From positions 3,348,001 to 3,412,000 of the forward strand of contig CM034137.1 in the NCBI GenBank assembly GCA_019914995.1: a DNA stretch of 64,000 nt. Reading direction: 5' to 3'. Under the pieces are notes generated by a model. It did not search any database and was not told where the DNA came from. It saw only the letters and a program-made list of their open reading frames with translations. Made by a program: the position numbers and the translations under genes. Each line of letters opens with the position of its first letter. Position 1 is the first letter of the stretch. The DNA is from Acanthochlamys bracteata (taxonomy: Eukaryota > Streptophyta > Magnoliopsida > Pandanales > Velloziaceae). Below, in pieces: positions 1 through 12,633 of the stretch.

Positions 1-2650
1 TACTGATTTCAGATATTTTAAGATACTAACCACCACAAACTATATCCGGACGAATATGCGATACATAAAATAATCTGACTATACTAATCTTTAATATTTG
101 TTATTTGCTATTTGTATTTGATCAGGTTGCTCTTTTAAATTATGATTCTCAATATTTGGTGTATATTTGGTTACAAGCTAACATCATTATCTCTAATAAT
201 AAGTTAAAATATATTTTCTTTTTGATGAAAGGATATCTTAATCTCTTTTGCTCTAATGGCAAGCAATTATTGCAAAACTCTATATTCTAGCATTTCGAAT
301 TTAGAGGCTAAACATTTATTAAGTTTATAAAGTTTTTGTTGTCATTGCCTATGACAATACTATTATCAACTTAAATTATTACAACAGTTTTCTTAACACC
401 ATTGTTATTAAAGAATAGCAAATGATTAGTATTGCTCTATTGTTACCCATATTTGTTTAATTGTAAACTATATTTACCAAACCATACCTCTGAGGACTAA
501 TTGAGTGTATATAGTATCTTATTTAGTTCGTGTTCATGATCAGTTTTTCATGACACAAAATATTCATGTGGAAACTGTATAAAAACTTCTTTTTCCAACA
601 AACATAAGAAAATAAATTGTTTACATCAAATGATTATAACAACAAATTAAGGTTTGCTGATAGAGACAGTAACATTATAGTGATACCAATTTTTGAAACT
701 GCTGTAAAATTCTCATAATAATTTACTATATATATCTGTGAGTATCTTTTGACTAGTAACATCGGGTAATGTTTCAATCATTCCATCCTTTTGTAGTTGA
801 TCATATGCACACACTTATAGCCAAGTACTTTCTATCTATCTGGTAATTGTACTAATATCTCAAGTCATGGTCTTGTAAAAATTCTCTATTATTCATAACT
901 TTGATCCATTCATAATAAGATAATATTTGTTTAATGCTAGCAAAAAGAGTCATAGTTCCTAACTAATTAATGAATGCATTATAAAAGGTGGCACTCTATG
1001 TGAAAGCATATGATTATCAATATGATATCTGAAAGTTTTTTCTTCTGCTGAATATTTTTTGAAGAGTGTTTCGTGGTTTTCTCTCTATGAGGACTAGTAA
1101 GTTATACTCGTAGCGTAAGAATTATTTAAAACGCACTTATTTTGAGTTCAAAATTTATCTTAGAAATACATTGAGTAGTTTGAGCGGATAATAATTACTT
1201 ATATGATTACAATGATTAAAATTGAATAATTTATAAATTATGATGAACTAGTTGTTTGAATCAAGTTATGCATGTCTTCATAAAATAGAATTAAACACAT
1301 AACAGAGGAATAGCTAATTATATATATGGAGAAGCCTTCTCACAGAGCAGTTATATAACAGTTAGCTACGTGTATAATAACTCTTGATGATGCTGCTAAG
1401 CGTCAGAATAGAACATTATGACAACAAATATAGGAGTAAAAAGGACTCAAAAACTGACTATTTTGCAGCCACTTGCCAACATAAAATAATCAGAGAGATC
1501 ATGGTTATCGTGCAAACTTCAAAGATGTTCAAGTATGAGTTGCTTTTGATTGAGACACATAAAGAGTTAGACCATCATACTAATAACAAGCTCGCATAAA
1601 GAGTTGATTAAATTCATTGACAAAATTGATCATACGCATGACTAAAAGGCTATCAGAATCATATTTTACTGACAGCGTAGAAATGAGTTCAACTTTTAAA
1701 TTTTGATTTTCCTTTAAGAAAAATTATAGAATCAATTATTAGAAGATATAATACAAATAACTCATTATCTTACTACATTATTATATCAAAATTGATCTAC
1801 ATTAAGCCATCTCATTGGGTAATGAAAATACATGGAGCCACAAAAGAAAAGAAACTAAAAAATTGATGATAATTCTCAGGAAGAAAATTCAAGCCATTAT
1901 TTGTTACATATTAGAGTTCATCATATCAAAGCTTTAAGGTGATAATCAAGTTCATTTGTGCAACACACATTCAAAAATGACAAGATTGCATAGTGCGAAA
2001 ATGTAAAGAATAAAGTTCACCAAAAGCGAAGAAGAGCTCGATAATTAGCTAAAATAACACAAGTTGGATCAACAAATTTAGAAAGAAAAATTCAAGTTCA
2101 ATTAAATCTCATCAGTAATTAAAATTTGAATCATCTTTTCATTGGGAGGCATACCCAAAAAGAAAGATATTAGTAGAGAGCAAGAAACTACATGAGTGAG
2201 TGTAAAAGTTGAAATTGCCAAGCTTTATAATGTTGGTGCAAGAAGACTGTATCAACTATACTGAGATGAATGAAACTTTGAGAGGTAATATAGCAGAAGA
2301 CCTATTAGAAATCTTATAAAAATATTTCATCTTCCAATAGACACGACAATATAGGAAGCTGAAGACTCTAATGAAAGAAATTCAAACCGTTTGAATTAAA
2401 AAATTTCAGAGCTGCAAGATAAGATCAATATAAGTAGAAGAGGCCAAGATTCTAGCAATAGGGAGAAGAGAAGTGAATGACGAAAACCTAATGAGAGTTA
2501 TACATAACTAATTATGCTTATGTCACCAAGCTACTGAACAACTTGAGCCATTACATCTAAGCAGTTTTTTCTTGACCTCCGTATCTTGCTTCCATTGAAA
2601 TTAATTCTTATTGTGAGGTAGATACTATGATAAAATCTGAAATTGTAACC
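1..2650. other. AT-rich intergenic DNA, no gene recognised
   Basis: No open frame here has recognisable protein similarity. The stretch from about 1.8 to 2.5 kb is purine-rich and contains short coding-like runs on the plus strand, broken by many stops, such as a DCINYTEMNETLR-like string near 2250. Because an LTR-like segment follows directly, this could be a badly decayed retroelement interior. I could not match it to a specific gag or pol domain. Confidence 0.3.
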
Positions 2651-2749
2651 TTCACAATGAACTTTGTTTAAATGCTGTTGCAATTGGTGGTAAGGCTTGA
2701 CTAGATCTAAATTGAATCACTGTCTTATAAATGAACTATTTTTACATCC

Positions 2750-3223
2750 GGAGGATGTGTATAAGAGGCTATAGTAGGTTCGTTTTTTAGATAGAACCTG
2801 TAAAGTAAGTGTGTTTGGCGAAACACTTTAATCTTATAATTATAGCTTTTTCAATATTAGTGAACTTCACTCTTGCCAAATAGTGGATGCGGGCGTAGGC
2901 ATAGAGATATATCGAATCACATAAATTTTTGTGTGCTTATGGTTGTGAAAGTTGTTTAGTCTTCTGTTTATTTTGAATCGTATTAGAAACTTTGATAGTT
3001 TCTTTGTAGGAAATGGCCTAAGCATAGCCGGCTACATGCTTGCTATCATGTACTAAATTCTTTCTGGTCATCTCTATCAGCTAACTAGCATTATTATAGT
3101 CGATTATATTGTTGTTATCTGTAAAAAATAGTATTGTCAAAATGTTTAGATATCAATTGAATTCACCTGTCTACTCTTGAATTAATTATGTAAATTCAAC
3201 TCAATTCACCCCTCCCCTAACAA
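2750..3223 (+). repeat. 3' portion of a decayed LTR, related to the solo LTR at 50848-52488
   Basis: The segment keeps the landmarks of the 3' half of the LTR at 50848-52488 in the same order. These are a TGTTTGGCGAAACACTT block (GTGCTTGGCGAAGCACTT in the other), a GTGGATG..GGCA block, and near the end the string AACTCAATTCACCCCTCCCCT. It closes with TAACA, like the CTAACA terminus of the other copy. The 5' half of this LTR could not be found, so it is truncated or diverged beyond recognition. Confidence 0.5.
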
Positions 3224-5080
3224 TAATTTTGTATTGCCTCTAGTTATTTGCAGTGTAAAGTTTATCTAACTTCTTTATCGGTATGAAGTTTTCATCAAAT
3301 TCAATAGTAAGCAAATTCAAATCTTTGCTAATCTTTATCTTTTTTAGAAAATTAAAATAGGGTGCAATATTTTTAAATACACCTCCTATTTAAAAAGTGT
3401 CACGTATATAATAACAAAGGTACGACGTGATTTAGAAGACATTTGATGTTGTTTAAAATAAGGTCTTTTTTGAAAAGGAGTTCTTTGTTATATTTTTCAA
3501 AATATAAATTTACTTTTCTAACTTCAAAAAAAAATAAAAATTATACATGCAATAATTTTATAATGTATAAATTATCTATACATCTAAATCTTTATAAAGA
3601 AATTACAAAACCCGAAAAAATTATGGTAGGAGGCATTTGGGAGAAGCACAAAAAACGCACTTCCAATAATACATTAGTATGGTAGCCTCGGTAATCTTTT
3701 TAGTACCATACTCAATAAATATGCATCACAAAATACATGCATCTAATTTATTATGTTAATTTTTCTCCATGTTTTAATGCAATAAAATTAATAATCTGAA
3801 TTGAAAGTGAGAGAACAGATGATTTAGTGATATAGATATAAGACTTTAAAAGGAGCTTTAAGATTTCTTACGCTGGGTGCCATATGATTAATTAAATAAA
3901 TTAACTATTAAATTTTTTCTACCAAAATAGTATTTTGTAATATAAATTCCAAATAATAAAGCACGAGCAATTTTCAAAATATGGTGAATTTTCGTTCAGC
4001 CATCCAATTCTATTGTAGTTTATGTGGATAATATTTTTATAATACCTTACTTTTTGTAGATAATGGGTCAAATATGTATTAGTATATTCTCTCATCCCTA
4101 CTACCAGAGCATAATACTCAATGGAAGAAAAGTTAGGTTTGCATGATTTTTTGAAACTATGTAAAATATCTGCAATTTTACTCTTAATCCTTATAGAATA
4201 TAATCATGTAATAATAGCAAAATTATTCACAAATGTTACAAATTATTTAGTACCTGTAAGAGATTTAACAAGAGAGAGCCCTAAAATGGAAATGTATTAA
4301 TTCAAATGAAGCTGCTTTTATTTTCATAACAAAAACATAAGCCGTTTTGTGAGTCTCTGTACGAATACAAGCTTCGAACTAAGATTCATACTTTTTTAAA
4401 TCTGAAAAAAAAGATGGTAAAAAAATGACATAGGAAGTAAACAAAAAATATGATCCTTTTGTTGGTGCAAAACCAAACCATCTTTTTCTAGCTGTCTCAA
4501 ATGCACGAACGCTGTCAACTCTTACGAAGCTAACATATCCAAATAATACATAATAGTATGCACAATAATCTCATGTATTTGAATATATTAATAGAAATAT
4601 GAATTAATAGAATAATATAATTTAATTGTTTAGTGATTTCTTCTAATATATAATATATTATTTGATAAAGATGAAACAAACAAACAATTTTCTAAAGATA
4701 AAGACGATGTCACCATCACTGTCTTCATACTTGTCTTAAATAAGTATTTTTGTTAACGTATGCCATATTATAATCTAATTGGAGTAGTTACATGTCTGAA
4801 ATTTTCTTGAACTAAATGTTATATAATCCATGGCATTAGAATCTAAAATTCGACTTGAATATTTCTTAAAATTTGAAACAACATTTAGTGCATAGTTTTG
4901 TTTAAGTAAAGTTGAATATTTTGGATTAATTGGTGCTTCTATTGAGTATTTTTTTTATATTATTATCACCGACCAACTAATCTGAAATATGAATCACGAT
5001 TGTGTACAATCTTACCATAATGTGTGCATAACTCTATGTTTCAAAATTTCAAATCTGAAGAAAAAAGTTTCAAATTAAGA
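3224..5080. other. AT-rich intergenic DNA, nothing recognised
   Basis: Long A/T runs and short open frames only. The open frame at 3443-3685 is lysine- and phenylalanine-rich, as chance frames in AT-rich DNA are. It has no motif, and no promoter is evident. Confidence 0.4.
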
Positions 5081-5084
5081 CCTG

Positions 5085-5290
5085 GTTAGACTATGTGGAT
5101 TAGTTAGAACCATCTAATTCAATTGAAATCGGATCCGGATCAACTCAAACTAGGTCTGGTTCGTCAGAATCGATCTAAACTGGTTCTGGTTCAGTCTATA
5201 CTAGGTTTTGGTTCGGTTTGGTGGGCTTAGAGTCTGGTTCGGGTTGATCTGATTGACATGCATCGGTCTATTTACTTTTGGATCGGTAGA
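5085..5290 (+). repeat. Degenerate GGTTC/GGTTCGG-rich repeat tract
   Basis: Variants of TCTGGTTC, TTTGGTTCGG and TCGGGTTGATC recur about every 15-25 bases through this tract, together with AACTAGGT-like words. Such loosely periodic tracts are common in plant intergenic and transposon-terminal DNA. No coding signal is present. Confidence 0.4.
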
Positions 5291-5299
5291 ACCGTTGAG

Positions 5300-5712
5300 G
5301 GTTAGTCCGTGTCTAGCGTGTTTGTTGAGTCAGTCAGATCGTCCATGTCATCGAGTTTAGATCGAATCGACGAGTCGGGCAGCACGGAGCTAGCAACCGA
5401 CCTGGCGGTAGCGACAATGACGATTGATCGTCTAGCAGCAAAATTAATGATCATTCTATCAGCGGTGATCAAGCAGCTCAGATTCAGCTGAAGTTATCGC
5501 CAAATGGCGGCAAAGCACGAGTCAGATGAATTCGATAGAGACGGCTGCAGGGAGGTGAATGTAGCGGCGAGGTGTGATCGGCGTAGCAGAGAGAGGACGA
5601 CGGCAGTGGCGGAAGAAAACCTTTGGAGTGACATGCATAGTACGGGGCAGGCGGCGGTGGTGCAGCGGAAGTGGGGCAGACGGCGACCACATGGTAGAAA
5701 CCTTAGACAGTA
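5300..5712. other. Local GC-rich island with overlapping short ORFs, not assigned
   Basis: Base composition rises sharply over the surroundings, with GCGGCGAGGTG and GGCGGCGGTGGTGC blocks. Open frames occur on both strands (5309-5491 and 5504-5713 plus, 5484-5690 minus). Their translations are low-complexity (Ser/Arg or Pro/Ser) with no domain. It could be the remains of a transposon or gene 5' end; there is not enough to call a gene. Confidence 0.3.
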
Positions 5713-6559
5713 GATTTTTTTTAATGTGATAATTCTTATTATTTTTGAATTAAAAATATAAGTTTGGTTTCAAAAAATTTTTTGAAAAACTTTTTTCTGA
5801 GAAAGCATCATATTTGAAGTGATTCCAAAGGACCCCTAATTACCTAAAGAGATCTGCCACATCATTTGCAATGCCAGAGGGTTGAGACAACCAACCTGAG
5901 TGATTAAGGCATGCTGGGTACAGAATGCTTACAGCAAGGTTAGCCCAAAGAAATGATACATTTGTTGTTCTTTCTTGCCGGTGGGTGACAAGCTTGACTG
6001 GGAAAAAAAAACCCCAGCCATGATTCAATGACTACTCAAACCCATCCCTCCGCCCTGGTCCACCTTACTGATTACTTGCTTGGCATAATCACTTATCAGC
6101 CTGCTTATTTTAGTATCTGTTTAGTAAAATTTATGATATATGGTACTTACATTTGAACGTTCGTAGAAGTTGAAAATTGAAAAACAATAAATTAAGACTA
6201 ATAGAAATATTTCTTAGCCATAAACATTTTCATACAAATCAGTTTTCCAGCCTACAGCTTATAATCATTGAAAATACCAGCTTTTACATGGTGAGCGCAT
6301 ACAGTGTCACTTAAAAATGTTCCTCCTCCACATACATAGTACAAAAGCTCAAATGCACAGAGCCGTGTACGTACAGAGAACCATGTTTTGTACAGTACCA
6401 CTACTGCTGCTTTCACTGTACTAATCTATACTGAATCGATGTTCCTCCTGTTCCATTATTGTTTAAAATCTTTGCAGCAATGTTCAATAATTACAAATAG
6501 TATAATTCAGAGAAAGAATGGCAAGTTATGCCAAAAATCTTAGCAATTAGTTAAACAAC

Positions 6560-8680
6560 CCATGAAACGTCGCTGTCAATGGGCTTGCCTGGCTCTTGCT
6601 GAAGCCTTGAAGCAACACAATCCGTTGCAGACATAGAGATGAACGGCGGCGAAAGGGCATTGATCATATGATCTCTTCTGGCGTGATATTATTGATCGCA
6701 TGGCATTGTGTTGCCAGCTAAAGATGCAGTCAAAACTTGCATGTCTTTTTCCTGCTCCACACTATCTTTTTCGAATGATGAAGGAAAATCTTGCAGCAGT
6801 TTGATTTCCAGAATGCATGACACTTGCGAATACTCGCATGTTTCTAGTTCAAACATAGCTGTAGATAACACTCATACTTCCCGCTAAACCTTTCTGCATG
6901 TTGAATCAGCTTTGACGTCCTACATAATGAGAAAGTTGTGAAGTGTCATAATCACTTGCATCAAAATAACCTAGAACATAATGGATCTGAGAAAAGTGAC
7001 TGCAGTCATACAGCTATCCAATTTCAAGAAATAGCAATTACAACATAGTACTCAAGGCATAATAACGTTTACTTATTGAGGAAATTCTAAGGTGCTGTTT
7101 TGGAGTAGTAATTATGAAATAAATTTTTTAGAATAGAAAATATTTTTATTTTATTTTGATAAATAAAATTTATTATTTTAATCTAAAATAAGTAATAAAA
7201 AAATCACTAAAATTTTTTATATTTTATAAAATTTTAATTAAATTTTATAAATTATTATAAAATTTTTATTAAAAATATAAAATAAAATTAATAATTTTTT
7301 TTTAGAATAGAATACCAAACAGCTCTACTGTTTTACCTTCCAATGCAAGCAAGCATTACTAGTTCAAGGCTGTCGAGACTCTGACATAGATTCATAAGAA
7401 ACCACATGGTTGCAAAGAAAATCACTCTTTTACTTTCTGAAAATCCTTTGAACGCATGAAAATTTCACACCGATAACTACAATACTGCCTCATTTCATGA
7501 AGTCAGTGGATAGAAAACAAAGTTGAAATGTATTGACCTGATGAAAGATAACACAAGGAAGAGCGAGAAACAGGACCACAGCCCAGGTGTCGAAACAGTG
7601 TGTGGGGACTGAATGGGCTTAATGGGCCTAATGAATGCGCCACTGGGTTCCATTCTAGGTATCCACCCAAAGAAAGGGTAGCATCAGGGGATCTCCCTCC
7701 ACTGGCTCTGCCTATGAATCGAATTCTCCTGCACCATAATTGGATAAATTTTGGGTCCACGCCCATAACCAGGCTCTGTGTCACCTATGAGTCATGCATT
7801 ATACCAAGTCGCAAGACCAGGACTTATCTACAAGTTTCTCTTGGTCTTCCGATGAAGACAGTTGGACGAGCTGCTAGACAGGTAGGTGGTTTCTAACTGA
7901 AAATGTTATTGATTGTTATTGATAACCTGGGTCGTGTGGTAGTCAACTCAAAATCAAACACAGAATGAATGCAGGCTGCGACATCTGAATCGACAAATAA
8001 AAGAAACCTGCATCAAGTGTTGCTTACGCTTAAGTGCCTGAAATTCAGCACTCTGATCTGAGAGTGAATGAATATATATGAAAGAGATGATTTTAGTGGA
8101 CCTACAACTATCAAGTTAACCCAGATTTACGTGTGCTGGAAGTTCCAGAAATTGCTGTACCATGAGTGTAGTAGTTGTGCTGTTAATCATATGCGTCGCC
8201 ATCTTCTTCCTCTGCGATCCTTTGATGGCTGCTGTGCTGACGCGCTTAAATGCCGTGCCTTGTGAGGGTGTGGAATGTCAACTCCTGTTTTTAAGAAAAA
8301 GTGTTCATCATGTTCAGCTGCAAATATTAACCATTAAAGGACATGAATTGCGAAAACAAGTGCGTGAACCAATGTTTCGCAGAAAGACAACAGTGGAGTT
8401 CAAGCTTAGAATAATAATCCTCTTTTCCTTACTGAACACGAAAGGAATTCAGCGAGATAATATCTTGTTAAAAATTACACTTACTGTCACATATGTGGTC
8501 GTTCAAACAATTTATACGAACGCATGAAAAGCCAGAACCCAAATGAGTGACAAAACATTATGCGCAAAACAACACACTGCATTTAGAAAGGACCCCCAAG
8601 AACGCGCAGGGGACGCCTACTTTTGTTGCATAAGCCTAAATAGGTCATAATTTGGCTCGGCAATAAATATATAAATTTCT
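6560..8680 (-). other. Unassigned patch with minus-strand coding-like segments
   Basis: Composition here is closer to genic DNA than to the flanking AT-rich DNA. Several short minus-strand stretches read like protein between splice-like dinucleotides. One at 6690-6870 contains the string EKDSVEQEKDMQVLTASLAG. Another, ending at a stop near 6552, contains ATDCVASRLQQEPGKPIDSD. One near 7805-7866 contains SSSEDQEKLVDKSW and abuts a GTATAAT donor. One near 8620-8665 contains EPNYDLFRLMQQ. I could not join them into one reading frame or recognise a family. It may be a decayed gene, a gene with many small exons, or chance. A MITE-like insertion lies inside (7090-7324). Confidence 0.25.
7090..7324. 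mobile_element. AT-rich MITE-like element with short terminal inverted repeats
   Basis: A roughly 235-bp AT-rich block is bounded by AGGTGCTGTTTTGG on the left and CCAAACAGCT on the right, which are imperfect inverted repeats. Both junctions are flanked by CTA, consistent with a 3-bp target duplication. The word TTTTTTTAGAATAGAA occurs near both ends. There is no coding capacity. The superfamily is uncertain; a 3-bp duplication suggests PIF/Harbinger. Confidence 0.45.
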
Positions 8681-9796
8681 ACAGATCTACCCATTTTTTT
8701 GATATTTTGAGATGATCTTTATTTTGCAACACGATTCTGCAATATATTACTTAGAAGCAGCAATATATTAGGCAGCAGTCCAACCATTCTGGGATCTGCA
8801 TTCACGGTTGACTTCTATTACTATGTGAAGAAACAACCCAACCAATTAGCACCTAGCTTATCAGGCCAAGCTACAAATTAGTGTTTAACTTCACTGGCCA
8901 CTTTTCAGATAGCGACTTTACTGCCATGCTCACTTTAGCTTCTTTATCCATTGTTACTGAATACATCCAGGGCTAGTTACCAATTACATTTGGAAGAAAT
9001 TATCTGAAACGCCACAGACAAACAAGTCGCATGATAATAGAGAATGAAGAATCAGGATGCTTCCTTTTTTTTCATCTTAAGGGATAGATAATGTACTGCA
9101 AGATAATGTACCGCAATCTCACTCCTTTCGCCGTACCACAGTAGAGCAGTATCAGTGTATCAGAACTCCCAATTCCTTAACTTTGCATAAAGAGAATTCA
9201 AGAGCAATTTTATGATAGAAAATGTTGATAAAACTGCAGCAAAGGACGTAATGATCTCAACAATTTACAATTTAGATGTAGTCATAAATGGATTTCTAAG
9301 TAGATTGAGAAAACAAGCTAGCATGGTAGATGTACTCCAGTAACACCTTGCAGGAACCTGCTCCGAAAAGCAGCACTTTAGGCACCGGTCAAACACCCAC
9401 ATCATCACAAGGAAAATTGTTTGTCAAGACAAGATATATTTAAGAGAGTACCTGCTGCAAAGCTCATGTTAAAATAAAAAAGAACCAAACTATTATATAA
9501 AAGAACCATCTGAAGACTGAGGCAAAAGTTTGTAGATCATGCACCCTCCTAGCATATGACAGTGATACTCCATGGATTTGAATCACTCTTACATAGTAAA
9601 ACATGTAGCAAGGAGAAGAAAGTAAAAATAATAGTAGCATAGCTAACAAACCGTGCTACTCATCAGAAACCAGACTTCAACGTACACTCATTACATGCAA
9701 CTCAACCAAACAATTGACTATAGCAATCTTCTCACCTTCTAAAAGCATCAAACAAAATTTAATGTACAATCACTTCATCAAGAGAACAAGTATGCG
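8681..9796. other. Non-coding DNA downstream of PDV1
   Basis: Nothing gene-like was recognised. The part nearest 9797 must include the 3' untranslated region of PDV1, which is transcribed toward lower coordinates. No obvious element ends or strong repeats were seen. Confidence 0.35.
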
Positions 9797-11354
9797 CTAT
9801 CCCCTAGCTGACAATACATCAAGCTCCTTCATCTGAATCCTTGAGGAAAATTCACGCTGCGGATCATTCTTTTCCTGTCTCTTCCAGTAGCATACTTGAC
9901 CATGTAAATGCGGAGTTTCACCTTTGAATGCGACTTGTTGAAGCTGCACAAGAGCAAGCATGCTGACTGCAAATATAGAAGCATTCCCCAAGACACCACC
10001 TATTTTCTGCAATCCAAGAGAGCTCTTGGCCATTGCTAAACTGGAAAACAGCATTTTCGCCAAAAATCCTATCCTTCCACCGGGATCCAAAGTTTCACAA
10101 CTCTGATTTGCAGATTCATAAAGATTCTCAGGTGTCACAAAACGGCCAGCATCATTCACATTACCTACAAATGCTGAAGCTTCTTCAAGCACTTCATATT
10201 TTTTCCCTTGATGATCAGCTAATCTCATTGCAAGAATGATTCTACTCTGCTCTAATCGAGCAAGTGCAGCATCTCTTTCTGCCCTTTGCTGTGTTTGAAC
10301 AGTCTGTAGATAGCAAATTATCAGCGGAAGTTGTAGGACCAATGACACAAAGGAAAACATCATAGTATGTCGAAAAAGTTCACAAGAAGATCCTTAATTG
10401 ACTCACAAAAAGCTACCGAAGGACTTGTTTCCTATGCATTAGCTGATCATTTTAGGATGGTTAAGGATAAGAACTTTGCAGCCAAACAGTTCATCAACAC
10501 CTAGTTTCCATTTCAAAATCTTTCATGATACATCTTCATGCTAAAATTATCTTATGTAAGATCTATTCACCTTAATGATAACTTCTACAAGTATAAAAAG
10601 TCTGCATTATTCATATACTAGCATTTTTAAGAAGTAATTATTCAGATTCTTATTTAGACATGCAACAATGCTAATAACATTATGCATAACTACAAATGTA
10701 AGAGTTGACATGTTCTAGAAACTATAACTTCATCAAAGTTAATGTGCAAAAGGGAAGTAATTTTTTAATAAATGCTTTCAACATACTCTACAATCTATAG
10801 TCTCTAAACGATTTATTAATGTTGACTAACAATCTAACAAACTTCTCTCTTAGTTTAAACTTCAGACAGTGTTAGAAGACTTTTAACCGCAAGCGATGCT
10901 ATTCTATACTCATTTAACGACAATCCATCTTCCGAAAGTTCCACAATAAACTCTGATAAGGTGACAACCAAAACGAACTAGCAACATAAAGAATTTTGGC
11001 AACTGATTCACATAAGACATCATGAAATCTCACATGGAAGAACTCTAGCTGATCCTCGAGATTCTCGAGCGCCGACCTGATGGAATTCAAGCTCCTTGCC
11101 TCCGCCATCACTACACAGTCATCCTCTCCCTCGCCCCCACCGATTCCTTTCACGTAGACGAACCCGTTCTTCTCTCCATCCGTAGTATTGTGGCGGTCTT
11201 TATCTGGCTGAGAACATTTTCCGCCGAGGTTCTTCACGGTTTTAAGGAAATGGTTTCGCGATATAGAGTGGATTGCGTCGCTGATCTTGTCGTGCAAATC
11301 CCAGATCTTCTCCAACACTGCTTCTACTTCCTCCATCTCCATTTCCCATTTCAT
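9797..11354 (-). CDS. PDV1: Plastid division protein PDV1, two exons, complete
   Basis: PDV1 is an outer-envelope protein that recruits the dynamin ARC5/DRP5B to the chloroplast division site and connects through its C terminus to PARC6 inside. Exon 1 is 11034-11354 and exon 2 is 9797-10303. The 730-bp intron is phase 0 (CAT/GTGAG...TACAG/ACT), giving 275 aa; Arabidopsis PDV1 is 272. The N terminus EMEEVEAVLEKIWDLHDKIS and the exon junction LEFFH/TVQTQQRAERD match the family closely. A coiled coil spans about residues 95-150, a single membrane segment about 211-229 (GVLGNASIFAVSMLALV), and the protein ends in LDVLSARG with the conserved terminal Gly needed for PARC6 binding. The start at 11354 is chosen because it aligns with the Arabidopsis N terminus. 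An in-frame ATG at 11414 would add 20 residues not seen in the family. Confidence 0.93.
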
Positions 11355-11557
11355 AACGAAAACTTTCTGAAATTCTGATTTAGACTCGAGACAAACCCGG
11401 AAAAACTTCCCCAAAATGATTCAGACAATTCCAAAAGTATAGAAAGAAAGAGAAGGGAGAGAGAGCAAGTTCTGAAATGGAAGCGAAGAACAAGGATCGA
11501 AGCAGAAACGGAGATAATTATACTCTTGTGCGAAAGTTTCGCGTTCAAACCGAGCAT
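11351..11557 (-). other. Possible upstream ORF whose stop overlaps the PDV1 start codon
   Basis: A 68-codon frame begins at 11557 in the presumed PDV1 leader. It ends with TGA at 11353-11351, so stop and PDV1 start share the tetranucleotide ATGA. The peptide is Ser/Leu/Phe-rich with no known motif. It would lie in the mRNA only if transcription starts upstream of 11557. Whether it is translated cannot be judged from sequence. Confidence 0.3.
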
Positions 11558-11617
11558 TCAGTTCGAAAATGTTACCTACCATTCCCAAAGGCATATGGTG
11601 AAAATTTCATTGAAAAT

Positions 11618-11626
11618 TATAAATAG
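11618..11626 (-). promoter_or_regulatory. Candidate TATA box for PDV1
   Basis: The minus strand reads TATTTATAA about 265 bases upstream of the PDV1 start codon, in an otherwise suitable 5' flank. The same bases read TATAAATAG on the plus strand, so direction is ambiguous. Weak support. Confidence 0.3.
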
Positions 11627-11639
11627 AATTTGCAGAGAG

Positions 11640-12600
11640 AGGAGGTTTCGGGTACTTGGGCCGGCATGATATGCGGTCTAACAATTTAAACCGAGTATTT
11701 CTCCGAGAATAGAAGTGGCATGGAAGTAAAACTTAATAATTTTGAGGGATTTATGTAACTGCTTGCCCCGACAGTTGTTTCGTTTTCCTATAAAGCAGGG
11801 GAGAGCATTTGTTAAGAAAAATCTTCAATCCACGTGGACCTTTCGTAGATGGAATTCGATCCGGTCCGTCGATTCCATTTTGTTTGTGATAGTTATCGTC
11901 AGGCTAGTGGCCCGAGTCAGATCGTGGCACTAAAAGTTTTGATTGAAGAGTGCGTTGGTGTTGCTCATCTCTAAAATAATTTTTTTATTTTTAATTTTAT
12001 ATTTTTTAATATATTTTTTATAAATATTTAAAAATTTTATTTAAAAAAAATATTAATATATGTATAGAAATAGAATAGAGGCATACGATATTTTTAAAGA
12101 CACATAGTGTACATACCGATCAAAAATGGCTAGCAAGATATCTAAATTTAATTTTCACCGTTGGATATGAAGAATCATGAGTTTGAAAATATATTGATAA
12201 AATTTTATGTCAATAAGAATACGAACCGATTTTCATCGAAATTCTTGATCAAAATAATATAAACTTTTAAATTTGATAAAAAATATTTATTATATTTTTG
12301 TGTCATTTTGATTAAGAATTTCGATAGAGATTGGTTCGTATTACTTTTTAGTAATTCACTTTTTAAGAACTCAATTTCTAAAAATCATTTTTGAATCACT
12401 ATTGGACAACTAAATTTGTTCTTAGTATGATATGTATATATACTCGTTGCTACTATGCTACCTCATACAATTTTGAAATATTTATTTCGACAATTATGGA
12501 TATGTAATTATTGGAGAATACATATATGTTTTTTATGTTTGAAGAATACACATATAGACTCATACTCATTATTGGAGATTAAACTTGACAGCGAAGTCGT
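11640..12600. other. Intergenic DNA between PDV1 and the phytocyanin gene
   Basis: This holds the upstream region of PDV1 and an AT-rich stretch with a fold-back repeat. The open frame at 11742-11933 has no recognisable similarity. The last part, near 12600, should be the 3' untranslated region of the phytocyanin gene. Confidence 0.35.
12218..12342. repeat. Imperfect fold-back repeat, about 37-bp arms
   Basis: The left arm at 12218-12254 starts AATACGAACCGATTTTCATC, and the right arm at 12305-12342 ends GATTGGTTCGTATT. They are inverted repeats differing at a few positions, separated by about 50 bp of AT-rich DNA. This could form a cruciform, or be a small fold-back transposon remnant. No target duplication was recognised. 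Confidence 0.55.
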
Positions 12601-12633
12601 ACAAGAAAGTTTCCCATACTTGCACTAGCGCAG

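Noticed and set aside
5309..5713. Overlapping ORFs in the GC-rich island
   Set aside because: The translations on both strands are low-complexity; open frames are expected by composition, and no start context, splice site or domain supports a gene.
7503..7896. 93- and 98-codon ORFs on opposite strands
   Set aside because: They overlap almost completely, so at most one is real, and neither shows a recognisable domain.
10033..10239. Plus-strand ORF inside PDV1 exon 2
   Set aside because: Antisense shadow of strongly supported PDV1 coding sequence.
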